From JBECKR01 sp040235415 (GTDB lineage Bacteria > Acidobacteriota > Polarisedimenticolia > Polarisedimenticolales > Polarisedimenticolaceae), in NCBI GenBank assembly GCA_040235415.1, contig JBECKR010000339.1, forward strand, positions 1 to 15,828: a stretch of 15,828 nucleotides of DNA. Reading direction: 5' to 3'. The translations under genes and the position numbers were made by a program. Under the pieces are notes generated by a model that was not told the DNA's origin, searched no databases, and worked only from the letters and a program-made list of their open reading frames with translations. Shown here piece after piece: positions 1 through 6,987 of this stretch. Positions within the stretch are counted from its first letter, which is position 1. Each line of letters opens with the position of its first letter.

Positions 1-206
1 GGGTCTCGAATCCGGTGGCCGCCGAGTACTCCCTGACCTCCGATCGCGACGGCCGCTGGCGGACCGGCGGGACGGTCGAGGAGGTCGTGGCGGAGGCCGG
101 GCTCGATCCGGAGAGCCTCCTGCGCGGGATCGAGCGGTTCGTCCGCGACCGCCCGGCGCGGATGCGGAGCCTGCGCGAGGCGGTCGAGGCGGCGGAGCGG
201 CGCTAG
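1..206 (+). CDS. C-terminal end of an unidentified protein (truncated by the window edge)
   Basis: The reading frame is open from base 3 with no stop before TAG at 204-206, giving about 67 residues. A GTG at 15 could serve as a start but has no Shine-Dalgarno sequence, and the frame stays open to its left, so this is most simply the tail of a gene that begins outside the window. The visible part is charged and probably helical, rich in Arg and Glu, and ends in EAVEAAERR. No motif identifies the family. Its stop shares the palindrome CTAG (203-206) with the stop of the converging M23 peptidase gene. Coding status is supported by composition and by the exact abutment with the neighbour; function is unknown. 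Confidence 0.6.
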   Translation, partial: VSNPVAAEYSLTSDRDGRWRTGGTVEEVVAEAGLDPESLLRGIERFVRDRPARMRSLREAVEAAERR

Positions 207-1099
207 GGGGCGTCCCCGTCCGGCGCCCCCAGCGCCGGGGCCACGCGCGCGCGCGGGGCGCACGGCCCGTCGCCGATCTTGGCGCCCCAGTGCAGGTGCG
301 GGCCGGTGACCCGTCCGGTCGCCCCCGACAGCCCCAATACGTCTCCGGCGCTCACCTCCCGTCCCTCGCGCACGTCGATGCGCGAGAGGTGCGCGTAGAG
401 CGTGAACAGCCCGCCGCCGTGGTCGAGGATCACGGTGTTGCCGGAGTAGTACAGGTCCGCCGCGAGCACGACGCGGCCGGGTCCGGCCGCCGCGACCCGC
501 GTGCCGGTCGCGGCGCGGAGGTCGAGTCCGGGGTGCGGAGACCTCGGCTTCCCGTTGAACAGCCGGCGTGTGCCGAAGATCGACGTCGGCTCCCCTTTGA
601 GCGGCCGTACGAACGGCGCGAACGCGAGACGCGGGGTGCGCAGCGCGTAGATCGCCGCGACGCGGGCCCGCTCGCGCGCCAGGCGTTCCTTCACCGCCTC
701 GGGGGGCTCGACGTACTTCGGTGCGACCTCGAGGACCTCCTCGGGGAAACGCTTGGCGGCGATCTCGACGGCGCGGGTCCCGGCGGCGAGCCGCCCGTCC
801 CGGAGCGCGCCCCGAGCCTCGATCGCGACCGTGCCCGGCGCGCGGTCGAGGTCGACGACTCCCCAGGCATCCCATCGATCGCCGTTCCGGTCGTCCTCTC
901 GGACGAACGCGAGGTCGCGACCCAGGAACGTGCCCGAGACCTCGACGAGGTCGTCCGGACCGCCGACCACGATCCGGACCGGCTCGCCCGGCGCGATCTC
1001 TCGGGCGTGGATCTCGATCGTGAGCGGCGCTGGCCCGGTCGCCGGGGCCGCCCCGAGCGCGGCCGCGGCCGCGATCGCGGCGATTCCGAAACGCGTCAT
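203..1099 (-). CDS. Secreted M23 (LytM-type) metallopeptidase
   Basis: A 298-residue protein starts at ATG 1099, 8 nt after a GGGAGG ribosome-binding site (1108-1113). Residues 1-20 form an Ala-rich hydrophobic segment that looks like a signal peptide, so export to the periplasm or cell surface is likely. Residues 25-115 resemble a beta-rich non-catalytic domain. Residues about 160-275 are the M23 domain. All zinc-ligand and catalytic motifs are visible: H189 and D193 in HPGLD, H237 in YAHLS, and H268/H270 in GPHLHWG. The family cuts peptidoglycan cross-links, or activates amidases when degenerate; intact motifs favour an active peptidase. It is divergent from the thioredoxin gene and has its own promoter. 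The frame stays open upstream of the ATG, but that stretch lies over the promoter and the opposing gene. Confidence 0.88.
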   Translation of the reverse strand: MTRFGIAAIAAAAALGAAPATGPAPLTIEIHAREIAPGEPVRIVVGGPDDLVEVSGTFLGRDLAFVREDDRNGDRWDAWGVVDLDRAPGTVAIEARGALRDGRLAAGTRAVEIAAKRFPEEVLEVAPKYVEPPEAVKERLARERARVAAIYALRTPRLAFAPFVRPLKGEPTSIFGTRRLFNGKPRSPHPGLDLRAATGTRVAAAGPGRVVLAADLYYSGNTVILDHGGGLFTLYAHLSRIDVREGREVSAGDVLGLSGATGRVTGPHLHWGAKIGDGPCAPRARVAPALGAPDGDAP

Positions 1100-1118
1100 C
1101 GTGGACACCTCCCGGGGC

Positions 1119-1146
1119 AATATGCGCCATGGCGCCCGCTTCGCAA
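1119..1146 (-). promoter_or_regulatory. Candidate sigma70-like promoter for the M23 peptidase gene
   Basis: On the minus strand TTGCGA (1146-1141), a 16-nt spacer and CATATT (1124-1119) lie just upstream of the ribosome-binding site and ATG at 1099. The predicted leader is about 14 nt. Prediction by eye only. Confidence 0.45.
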
Positions 1147-1149
1147 CCG

Positions 1150-1178
1150 TTGCGGCCGGGCCCGGGGTGCGGTATACC
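1150..1178 (+). promoter_or_regulatory. Candidate sigma70-like promoter for the thioredoxin-aminotransferase-top6A operon
   Basis: TTGCGG (1150-1155), a 17-nt spacer and TATACC (1173-1178) precede the ATG at 1202 by about 23 nt. The -35 box is back to back with that of the divergent peptidase gene, 3 nt apart, and the two form the inverted repeat CGCAAC-C-GTTGCG (1142-1154). Confidence 0.5.
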
Positions 1179-1201
1179 TCGACGGTCGGGGAGAGATCTC
1201 G

Positions 1202-2074
1202 ATGCCGTTCGGTCTGATCTTCGGTGCCTTGTTCTTCGCGGTCGCGGCCGCGCTGTTCGCGGCGCGCATGATCGTGTTCCGTCCGTTCTCGATGGCGCTG
1301 CAGATCTCGCTTGCGATCGCTTGCGCCGGGCTCGCCGCGGGCCTCGTGCTGCGGCAGCGCTGGGCGCGCTGGTCGGGCGTGGCCGCGGCGGCCGCCTGCG
1401 CCGCGCTCGGTGCGCTCATGGTCCTGGGCGGAGGATCGGCGCCGGAGATCCTGGTCCTGCTCGCGTCGGTGATCACGCTCGCGCTGCTCGTCGTCCCGGC
1501 GACCGGCGACGTCCGGAGGGGGCTCCCCGAAGGACGGTCGACGTCCTCGCGGCGGGGAGCGTTGCTCGGCTACGTCGTCGCAGCCGCCTTCGTCGCCGCC
1601 ACGATCTCGTTCGGGACGGCGCGGCTCGGCGAGCAGCCGCCGGAGAAGCCGGCGATGCCGGCGGCGTACGCCGGCGTCGCTTGGATGGACTACGGACCGG
1701 GGCTGGCGCGGGCGGCGGCCGAGGGCAAGCCGGTGCTGGTGGACTTCTTCGCGACCTGGTGCGGTCCGTGCAAGCTCATGGACCGCAAGACGTTCCACGA
1801 CCCCCAGGTGATCCGGGAGCTCGACGCGGTCGTGCCGGTGCGGATCGACGCCGAGGGGTCGAACCCCGTCTCCGGATTCCGCGGCCTCGATCTCGCCGAC
1901 CGTTACGGGGTCGACGTCTACCCCACGCTCGTGTTGATGGACGCCGACGGCCGAGAGATCGCCCGCAGCACCGGAGCGCTTCCGCCGGACCGGTTCATGG
2001 CCTGGCTGGAGCGCGCCCTCGCGTCCACGCGCGGCGCGACGTCGCGACCCGTGGGCGACGCGGTCTCGATGTAG
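1202..2074 (+). CDS. Membrane-anchored thioredoxin-fold protein
   Basis: A 290-residue protein starts at ATG 1202, 8 nt after GGGGAG (1188-1193). Residues 1-100 contain four hydrophobic segments (about 2-26, 33-50, 59-76, 82-100), and a fifth lies at about 120-138. The C-terminal half (about 155-275) is a thioredoxin domain with the active site WCGPCK (Cys187, Cys190) and the cis-proline loop VYPT (Pro241). The phrase GKPVLVDFFATWCGPCK is typical of DsbD-gamma / thioredoxin_7 proteins. The likely role is disulfide reduction or exchange at the membrane. Five segments would place the catalytic domain outside the cytoplasm if the N-terminus is inside, but topology is inferred. The aminotransferase gene begins 23 nt downstream, implying an operon. 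The frame extends far upstream of 1202, but across the promoter and the opposing gene. Confidence 0.85.
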   Translation: MPFGLIFGALFFAVAAALFAARMIVFRPFSMALQISLAIACAGLAAGLVLRQRWARWSGVAAAAACAALGALMVLGGGSAPEILVLLASVITLALLVVPATGDVRRGLPEGRSTSSRRGALLGYVVAAAFVAATISFGTARLGEQPPEKPAMPAAYAGVAWMDYGPGLARAAAEGKPVLVDFFATWCGPCKLMDRKTFHDPQVIRELDAVVPVRIDAEGSNPVSGFRGLDLADRYGVDVYPTLVLMDADGREIARSTGALPPDRFMAWLERALASTRGATSRPVGDAVSM

Positions 2075-2097
2075 CTTCGATCGCGCCGAGGCGACCC

Positions 2098-3168
2098 ATG
2101 CCCCACAAGCGGCTGTTCATTCCGGGGCCGACCGAGGTCCGGCCGGAGAACCTGGCGGCGCTCGCGCGCCCCCAGATCGGGCATCGCACGGCCGAGTTCT
2201 CGGCTCTGTACCGCGCCGTGGTCTCGAAGCTCCGTACGCTGCTCGAGACCGACGGCCGAGTGTTCCTGTTCACGTCGTCCTCGAGCGGCGTCTGGGAGGC
2301 TGCGGTCCGCAATCTCGTCGCGCGGCGCGCCCTGTTCTGCGTCCAGGGGGCGTTCTCGGAGCGGTGGCACGCCGTCGCCGTGGCGAACGGCAAGGACGCG
2401 GATCGTCTCGATGTCGCTTGGGGCCGCGCCGTCCGCCCCGGGGAGGTCGACGCCGCCCTCGCCCGCGGCGACTACGACTGCGTCGCGCTCGTGCACAACG
2501 AGACCTCGACCGGCGTGATGAACCCGCTCCAAGAGATCGCCGCGGTCGTGCGCCGCCACCCCGGCGTGCTGTTGCTCGTCGACGCCGTGTCCTCCATGGC
2601 GGCCGTCAGGATTCCGGTCGACGCTTGGGGGATCGACGTCTGCCTCGCGGGTCTCCAGAAGGCGTTCGCGCTTCCCGCCGGCCTTGCCGTCGCCTCCGTG
2701 TCCGGCCGCGCCCTCGAGCGCGCGCGGGACGTCCGGCATCGCGGCTACTACTTCGATTTCCTCGAGATGCTGAAGTACGACGAGCGCGAGCAGACTCCGG
2801 CGACCCCCGCGATCCCGCAGATCACGGCCCTCGACGCGCAGCTCGACGACATCCTGGCCGAGGGACCGGAGGCGCGCTTCGAGCGTCATCGCCGGCTTCG
2901 CGCGCTCGTCCTGGACTGGGCCCGCGCGCGCTTCGCGCCGTTCGCGGAGCCCGGCTACGAGTCGCCCACCGTGACCTGCGTCGCGAACACCCGCGGCGTC
3001 GACGTGGCGGGGCTGAACCGCGAGCTCGGCCGCCAGTGGGTCCGGATCGCGAACGGCTACGGTCCGCTGCGCGAGACGACGTTCCGCATCGGTCACATGG
3101 GAGACGTCGGAGACTGGGAGATCCGGGGCCTTCTGGCCGAGATCGACCGCATTCTCGGAGACGCCTGA
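2098..3168 (+). CDS. Class V PLP-dependent aminotransferase (alanine/serine-glyoxylate or phosphoserine type)
   Basis: A 356-residue protein starts at ATG 2098, 6 nt after GAGG (2088-2091). The N-terminus LFIPGPTEVRPENL is the signature opening of the alanine-glyoxylate / serine-pyruvate / small-subunit-hydrogenase aminotransferase group. The PLP-binding lysine is K188 in GLQKAFALPAG. The cofactor-ring Asp is D162 in VDAVSS, and HNETSTG (133-139) is the family substrate/cofactor loop. C-terminal R/GHMGD contributes to the small domain. Length is normal. Candidate reactions are transamination of serine, alanine or phosphoserine; the exact substrate cannot be read from sequence. The stop is 1 nt before the topoisomerase VI A start, so translation is probably coupled. 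Confidence 0.88.
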   Translation: MPHKRLFIPGPTEVRPENLAALARPQIGHRTAEFSALYRAVVSKLRTLLETDGRVFLFTSSSSGVWEAAVRNLVARRALFCVQGAFSERWHAVAVANGKDADRLDVAWGRAVRPGEVDAALARGDYDCVALVHNETSTGVMNPLQEIAAVVRRHPGVLLLVDAVSSMAAVRIPVDAWGIDVCLAGLQKAFALPAGLAVASVSGRALERARDVRHRGYYFDFLEMLKYDEREQTPATPAIPQITALDAQLDDILAEGPEARFERHRRLRALVLDWARARFAPFAEPGYESPTVTCVANTRGVDVAGLNRELGRQWVRIANGYGPLRETTFRIGHMGDVGDWEIRGLLAEIDRILGDA

Positions 3169-3169
3169 A

Positions 3170-4294
3170 TTGAAGAACCCGCGTGAGGAGAAGGGCCGGC
3201 TCGACAAGCTGACCGTGAAGGCGATCTCCGGCGTCGCGTCGGACATCACGGCCAAGATCGACCGCCGGGGGAAGCCGGAGGTGTCGTTCCCGGTGCGTTC
3301 GCTGTCGAACGTGCGCTACGACCCGAAACGCGGATACTTCGAGATCGGACGCGGCCGCTCGACGCGCACACTAACGGTCGGTACGGCGAAGACCTTCGCC
3401 CAGACCCTGAAGATGATGGCGCTGTCGAAGGAGCTCGTCGAAACGAACGACTTTGCCACCAAGCGGGACGCGTACTACCAGTCCAAGAACTGGTCCGACG
3501 CGAAATTCGACGAGCAGACCGAGTCCGACACCGTGATGGACGACATCGAGGCGATGTTCTCCGTCTCGGGGGTGAGCCGCGAGCAACTCCGGTTCATCCC
3601 GGACGAGCACGGCGGGGCGGTCGCCGGGGAGCTCGTCGTCCACGACACCGACCTCGAGACCGGCCGCACGGAGTCGATCGATTGCACGCGGTTAGGCTCC
3701 GGAGCGTACTCGATCCCGTCGCTCGTGGAACACCTGACGTTCGAGACCAAGGCGAAGTTCGTGCTGTGCATCGAGACCGGCGGCATGTTCCAGCGCCTCC
3801 AGAGCCACAAATTCTGGAAGAAGGCGCATTGCATCCTCGTGTCCATGGCGGGAGTCCCGACCCGCGCGACCCGGCGTTTCGTCCGGCGGCTCTCGGACCA
3901 GTGCGACCTGCCGGTCTACGCGTTCGTCGACTGCGACCCGTACGGCATCTCGAACATCTACCGCACGCTGAAGGTCGGGTCGGGCAACGCCGCGCACATC
4001 AACCAGTTCTTCTGCGTGCCGCGCACCCGCTTCCTCGGGGTCACGCCGCAGGACATCACCGATTACGACCTCCCGACCCACCCGCTCAAGGAGGTCGACG
4101 TCAAGCGCGCCAAGGACGCGCTCAAGAACGACCCTTTCTTCCGGATGCACAAGTCCTGGTCGAAGGCGATCGAGATGCTGATCCGGATGGGAGTTCGCGC
4201 GGAGCAGCAGGCCCTCGCGCGCTGGGGCCTGAACTACGTCATCGACGAGTACCTGCCGAAGAAGCTGGCCAAGGTCGAAGCGTTCCTGCCGTGA
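3170..4294 (+). CDS. top6A: DNA topoisomerase VI subunit A (Spo11-like)
   Basis: A 374-residue protein begins at TTG 3170, 9 nt after GGAG (3157-3160), which lies inside the end of the aminotransferase gene. TopoVI A and Spo11 form a transient 5'-phosphotyrosine bond and cleave duplex DNA. The N-terminal winged-helix (CAP-like) domain carries RDAYYQSKNW with catalytic Tyr103 (RDxxY). The Toprim domain carries IETGGMF (Glu202) and VDCDPYGISNIYRTLKVGS (Asp254, Asp256), the metal-binding residues; all are intact. Length matches archaeal TopoVI A (about 350-390). The holoenzyme normally needs the GHKL ATPase subunit B, usually encoded next door, but none is present here: upstream is an aminotransferase and downstream a convergent yqgE. 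B may lie elsewhere. TopoVI in bacteria is patchy, so horizontal transfer is possible, though base composition matches its neighbours. Confidence 0.9.
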   Translation: MKNPREEKGRLDKLTVKAISGVASDITAKIDRRGKPEVSFPVRSLSNVRYDPKRGYFEIGRGRSTRTLTVGTAKTFAQTLKMMALSKELVETNDFATKRDAYYQSKNWSDAKFDEQTESDTVMDDIEAMFSVSGVSREQLRFIPDEHGGAVAGELVVHDTDLETGRTESIDCTRLGSGAYSIPSLVEHLTFETKAKFVLCIETGGMFQRLQSHKFWKKAHCILVSMAGVPTRATRRFVRRLSDQCDLPVYAFVDCDPYGISNIYRTLKVGSGNAAHINQFFCVPRTRFLGVTPQDITDYDLPTHPLKEVDVKRAKDALKNDPFFRMHKSWSKAIEMLIRMGVRAEQQALARWGLNYVIDEYLPKKLAKVEAFLP

Positions 4295-4309
4295 CGGAGG
4301 CCGCGCCGG

Positions 4310-4861
4310 TCACGCCTCCTGAGCGCCGCCGGGCACGATGAGCGCGGGATCGATGCCGAGCTCCCGCAGCGCGCGCGCCCAGATCTCCTCCGTCGGGGCC
4401 TCGAGGACGAGATCCGTGGACACCGGTCCGAGGATCCAGGCTCCCTCGCGGATCTCGCGCTCGAGCTGGCCCGGGCCCCAGCCGGAGTACCCCGAGTAGC
4501 AGTGGAACCGGCGGCCGGGCCCGGCGCACAGCTGGCCCAGCGTCTCGGTCGACGCGCTCAGGTGCAGGCCGTCGACGACCTCCCGGCCGTCGAGCCCGCC
4601 CGGCGGGTCTCCGAACAGCACGAGTCCCTGTTCGGGCTGAACCGGACCCCCGACGCGGACCTTCTTGCGGTCTTCGCCGTGGTACTCGATGTCGTGGTCG
4701 CTGCACAGGTCGCTCAGCAACAGGGGGCTCTCGCGATTGATGACGACCCCCATCGCGCCTTGCTCGTCCTGCTGCAGCAGCAGCACGACCGTCTGCCGGA
4801 AGTTCGGGTCCGTGAGGTGCGGCACGGCGATCAGGAACCCGGGGGCGAGCGCGGTGGCCAT
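4310..4861 (-). CDS. yqgE: YqgE/AlgH family protein (UPF0301)
   Basis: A 183-residue protein starts at ATG 4861. The opening LAPGFLIAVPHLTDPNFRQTVVLL and the following GAMGVVINR are the diagnostic N-terminal motifs of the family. RVGGPVQPEQGLVLF (69-83) and FHCYSGYSGWGPGQLEREIREGAWI (119-143) are its conserved core. Full length compared with about 185-190 in the family. The biochemical role is poorly defined; AlgH was named from alginate regulation in Pseudomonas. A more upstream in-frame GTG exists, but family alignment favours this ATG. The nearest SD-like AGGGA is only 1-2 nt from the ATG. It converges on the topoisomerase gene with 15 nt between stops. Confidence 0.9.
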   Translation of the reverse strand: MATALAPGFLIAVPHLTDPNFRQTVVLLLQQDEQGAMGVVINRESPLLLSDLCSDHDIEYHGEDRKKVRVGGPVQPEQGLVLFGDPPGGLDGREVVDGLHLSASTETLGQLCAGPGRRFHCYSGYSGWGPGQLEREIREGAWILGPVSTDLVLEAPTEEIWARALRELGIDPALIVPGGAQEA

Positions 4862-4867
4862 GTCCCT

Positions 4868-4896
4868 ATCATGCACCGTTTCGCCCGCCCCCGCAG
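4868..4896 (-). promoter_or_regulatory. Weak candidate promoter for yqgE, possibly giving a leaderless mRNA
   Basis: On the minus strand CTGCGG (4896-4891), a 17-nt spacer and CATGAT (4873-4868) can be read, with the -10 box only 6 nt before the ATG at 4861. If real, transcription would begin at or next to the start codon. Both hexamers are weak matches. Confidence 0.25.
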
Positions 4897-4907
4897 CCCC
4901 GCCGAGT

Positions 4908-4937
4908 TTGACCCCGGGAGGGCCGAGGCGGTATATT
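4908..4937 (+). promoter_or_regulatory. Strong candidate sigma70 promoter for tRNA-Cys
   Basis: TTGACC (4908-4913), an 18-nt spacer and TATATT (4932-4937) form a near-consensus promoter. The expected start is about 4944, roughly 10 nt before the mature tRNA. Confidence 0.65.
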
Positions 4938-4952
4938 CTCGCGCCCGCCCCG

Positions 4953-5028
<76 letters not shown>

Positions 5029-5194
5029 ACCCTGGTCCGATTCCGAACACGACGCGGCCGGCAACGATCGTGTAAGAACCTCCCGCACCGATTCGTATCC
5101 ACCCGGACGCTCCGCGGTTTTTCCGGGATTTCGGCCGCGTCGGCGTGGCCCGCGCGTTGCACCACTGTCCGTCGAACCGATATCGGAGGTGATC
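5029..5194. other. Noncoding spacer between tRNA-Cys and the lipoprotein gene
   Basis: These 166 nt show no supportable gene. There is a weak imperfect hairpin, CCCGGA/TCCGGG, around 5102-5127, and a T run at about 5118-5122, possibly a poor terminator for the tRNA. No good -35/-10 pair was found for the downstream lipoprotein, which may be read from the tRNA promoter or an undetected site. Confidence 0.4.
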
Positions 5195-5785
5195 ATGAAG
5201 CGCATCCTGAGCATCCTGGCGGTCGTCGTGCTGCTCCCGTGGCTCGGCGCCTGCGACACGGGCGGCCCGTCGTCGGGGAGCGGCAACGTCCGCGTCCTGC
5301 TGACCGACGCCCCGATCGACCTCACCGGCGTCTCGGCGGTCAACGTCACGTTCACGAGCCTGGTGCTGTACCCCGCGTCGACCGCGAGCGGTACGGAGGA
5401 CGGCGGCGTCACGATGGAGCTGACGCCGATCCGGGTCGACGGCGAGGCGACCGTCAATCTGCTGGACTACCGCGGCGGCAACACCGTCACGATGGCCACC
5501 CAGGACGTCCCCGAGGGAACGTACTCGCGCCTGCGGCTCGAGATCGCGAGCGCCGAGCTCGTGCGCGACGACGACGGCGATCCGGCCACGCCGGACGTCG
5601 TCGAGCCGATCTTCGTGCCCTCGAGCAAGGTCGACGTCACCGTGCCGTTCACGATCGCGGCGGGCGAGAACGCGGACGTCACGCTCGACTTCGACGCCCA
5701 GGGGTCGGTCCAGGTCAACGAGACCCCGGGGCAGAATCCGTACATCCTGCGACCGGTGATCAACGGCTCCGCAGCCGTGCACTGA
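5195..5785 (+). CDS. Lipoprotein of the DUF4382 type
   Basis: A 196-residue protein starts at ATG 5195, 5 nt after a strong Shine-Dalgarno core (GGAGG, 5185-5189, within GGAGGTGATC). An in-frame GTG at 5189 lies inside that site and is rejected. The signal MKRILSILAVVVLLPWLGAC has a lipobox LGAC with Cys20 as the acylation site, so the mature protein should be a membrane-anchored lipoprotein. GNVRVLLTDAPIDLTGVSAVNVTF at 30-53 is the typical opening of DUF4382, and the beta-rich remainder (LLDYRGGN, VPEGTYSRLRLEI, ending in YILRPVINGSAAV) fits the same family to its end. Function is unknown. It follows tRNA-Cys and precedes the KamB-like gene on the same strand. Confidence 0.85.
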   Translation: MKRILSILAVVVLLPWLGACDTGGPSSGSGNVRVLLTDAPIDLTGVSAVNVTFTSLVLYPASTASGTEDGGVTMELTPIRVDGEATVNLLDYRGGNTVTMATQDVPEGTYSRLRLEIASAELVRDDDGDPATPDVVEPIFVPSSKVDVTVPFTIAAGENADVTLDFDAQGSVQVNETPGQNPYILRPVINGSAAVH

Positions 5786-5808
5786 GCGCCGAGCGGTGCG
5801 GGGTGCGG

Positions 5809-5814
5809 TAGAAT
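5809..5814 (+). promoter_or_regulatory. Candidate -10 element upstream of the KamB-like gene
   Basis: TAGAAT (5809-5814) is preceded by CGGGGTGCGG, the same 10 bases that precede the -10 box of the thioredoxin operon (1163-1172). No acceptable -35 box was found at 16-18 nt, so the call rests on this shared context. Confidence 0.35.
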
Positions 5815-5885
5815 GCGCGGGCCCGGAGGGGGCCGCGCGCTGGACGGGCTCGTCCGGCGGGCGGCCCTCGGAGCCCGAACCCCCG

Positions 5886-6974
5886 ATGGCACGACGCAAA
5901 CCGGCGGAACCGAGCGCTCCGACGCTCATGGACCGCGTCGAGGAGCGCGACGTGCGGCGCTTGGCGGTGCTCGGCCTGCACGACGAGGCCGGAACCAGCA
6001 CGGTGCTCGCGAGCCTCGTCGCGGCGACCGCTGGCCGCGGCCGGACGCCGGCCGTGACCTCGGCGGACGTCTGGTCGCTCGAGTTCGAGCCGGTCGTTTT
6101 GCACCGCGAGCGCGTGAACCTGCCCGCGGGGGCGTTCGCGGCCACGGGGCTCGCGGTGCTCGAGGAGGGCGGGCCCGCGGTCGAGATCGTCGAGCGATCG
6201 TCGCATCGTACTCCGCGCGGAGCGCTGGGAATCGTCCGCACCAAGGCCGCCGGGGAGCTCGACCTGTGCGGACCGCTCGACACCGGCGCGCTCGAGCCGG
6301 TCGTGACGCGTCTCGCCGAGGTCAGCGGCGGGCGCGTGCTCGTCGGGGGTCGATGGCAGCGCCGGGCGTTCGCCTCGCCCGATGTCTGCGACGGTGTCGT
6401 CCTCGTGGTCGGCGCCGGGATGAGCTCCACTCCGGCGCACTCCGCCGCGGCGGTGCGACACGTCGTCGAGGTGCTGGCGATGCCGGCCTGCGGGGATCAC
6501 GCGCGTCTCGCGTGGGAGGCGGCGTCATCGAAGCAGCGCATCCTGGTCGTCGGCACGGGGGGGCGAGTGCTGTCGGAGGCGGCCGCCGGCTCTCCGGACC
6601 CGACCGAGGCCCTCGCCGGCGTGGACCCGCGGGAGGTCGAGACGATCGCGCTTCCGGGGTCCCTGCAGGACGAGTTCGTCGTGCCGCTGATCCGGAACGA
6701 GTTCCGCTGCGGGCTGCTGGTGCGGGACCCGACCCGGGTCCACCTCGCGCCGGTGTACTACCGGGCGTGGCTGAAGGGCGGCGGGCGGTTCGAGGTCGTT
6801 CGGCGGACCTCGCTCGTCGCGGTCGCGACGAACCCGGCGAACGCCCGGGGGGCGGATGCCGACGGCGCCGAGTTCCGGCGGCTGGTCGAGGAGGCGGTCG
6901 AGGGCGTCCCGGTGCACGACGTCGTGCTCGAGGCGCGCGGGCGGCCGCGTCGCGGCTGGAGGCTCTGGGGTTGA
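5886..6974 (+). CDS. KamB-like protein (MutL/lysine-5,6-aminomutase reactivase family)
   Basis: A 362-residue protein with ATG at 5886; the SD (GGAG, 5869-5872) is weak and 13 nt away, and an in-frame GTG at 5796 is possible but lies upstream of the candidate -10. From remembered family features, it follows KamB along its length: a P-loop-like LGLHDEAGTST (29-39), VEIVERSSHRTPRGALGIVRT..GELDLCGP (99-130), GGRWQRRAFASPDVCDGVVLVVGAG (154-178), and a C-terminal VAVATNPANARG..PVHDVV (311-347). KamB helps reactivate the B12-dependent lysine/ornithine aminomutase by exchanging damaged cofactor. The invariant Walker A lysine is replaced by Thr37, so nucleotide binding may be lost. No aminomutase gene or KamC lies beside it. 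It converges on glgP with a 13-nt gap. Family assignment is recall-based; the role here is unproven. Confidence 0.62.
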   Translation: MARRKPAEPSAPTLMDRVEERDVRRLAVLGLHDEAGTSTVLASLVAATAGRGRTPAVTSADVWSLEFEPVVLHRERVNLPAGAFAATGLAVLEEGGPAVEIVERSSHRTPRGALGIVRTKAAGELDLCGPLDTGALEPVVTRLAEVSGGRVLVGGRWQRRAFASPDVCDGVVLVVGAGMSSTPAHSAAAVRHVVEVLAMPACGDHARLAWEAASSKQRILVVGTGGRVLSEAAAGSPDPTEALAGVDPREVETIALPGSLQDEFVVPLIRNEFRCGLLVRDPTRVHLAPVYYRAWLKGGGRFEVVRRTSLVAVATNPANARGADADGAEFRRLVEEAVEGVPVHDVVLEARGRPRRGWRLWG

Positions 6975-6987
6975 GCGGCTCGCGGCC

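Noticed and set aside
5102..5127. Intrinsic terminator after tRNA-Cys
   Set aside because: The stem is short and the T run falls in the loop, not after the stem, so I do not call it.
5796..5885. GTG 5796 as the start of the KamB-like protein
   Set aside because: It lies upstream of the candidate -10 TAGAAT, lacks an SD, and would add a Gly/Pro-rich tail not expected in the family; ATG 5886 was preferred though its SD is weak.
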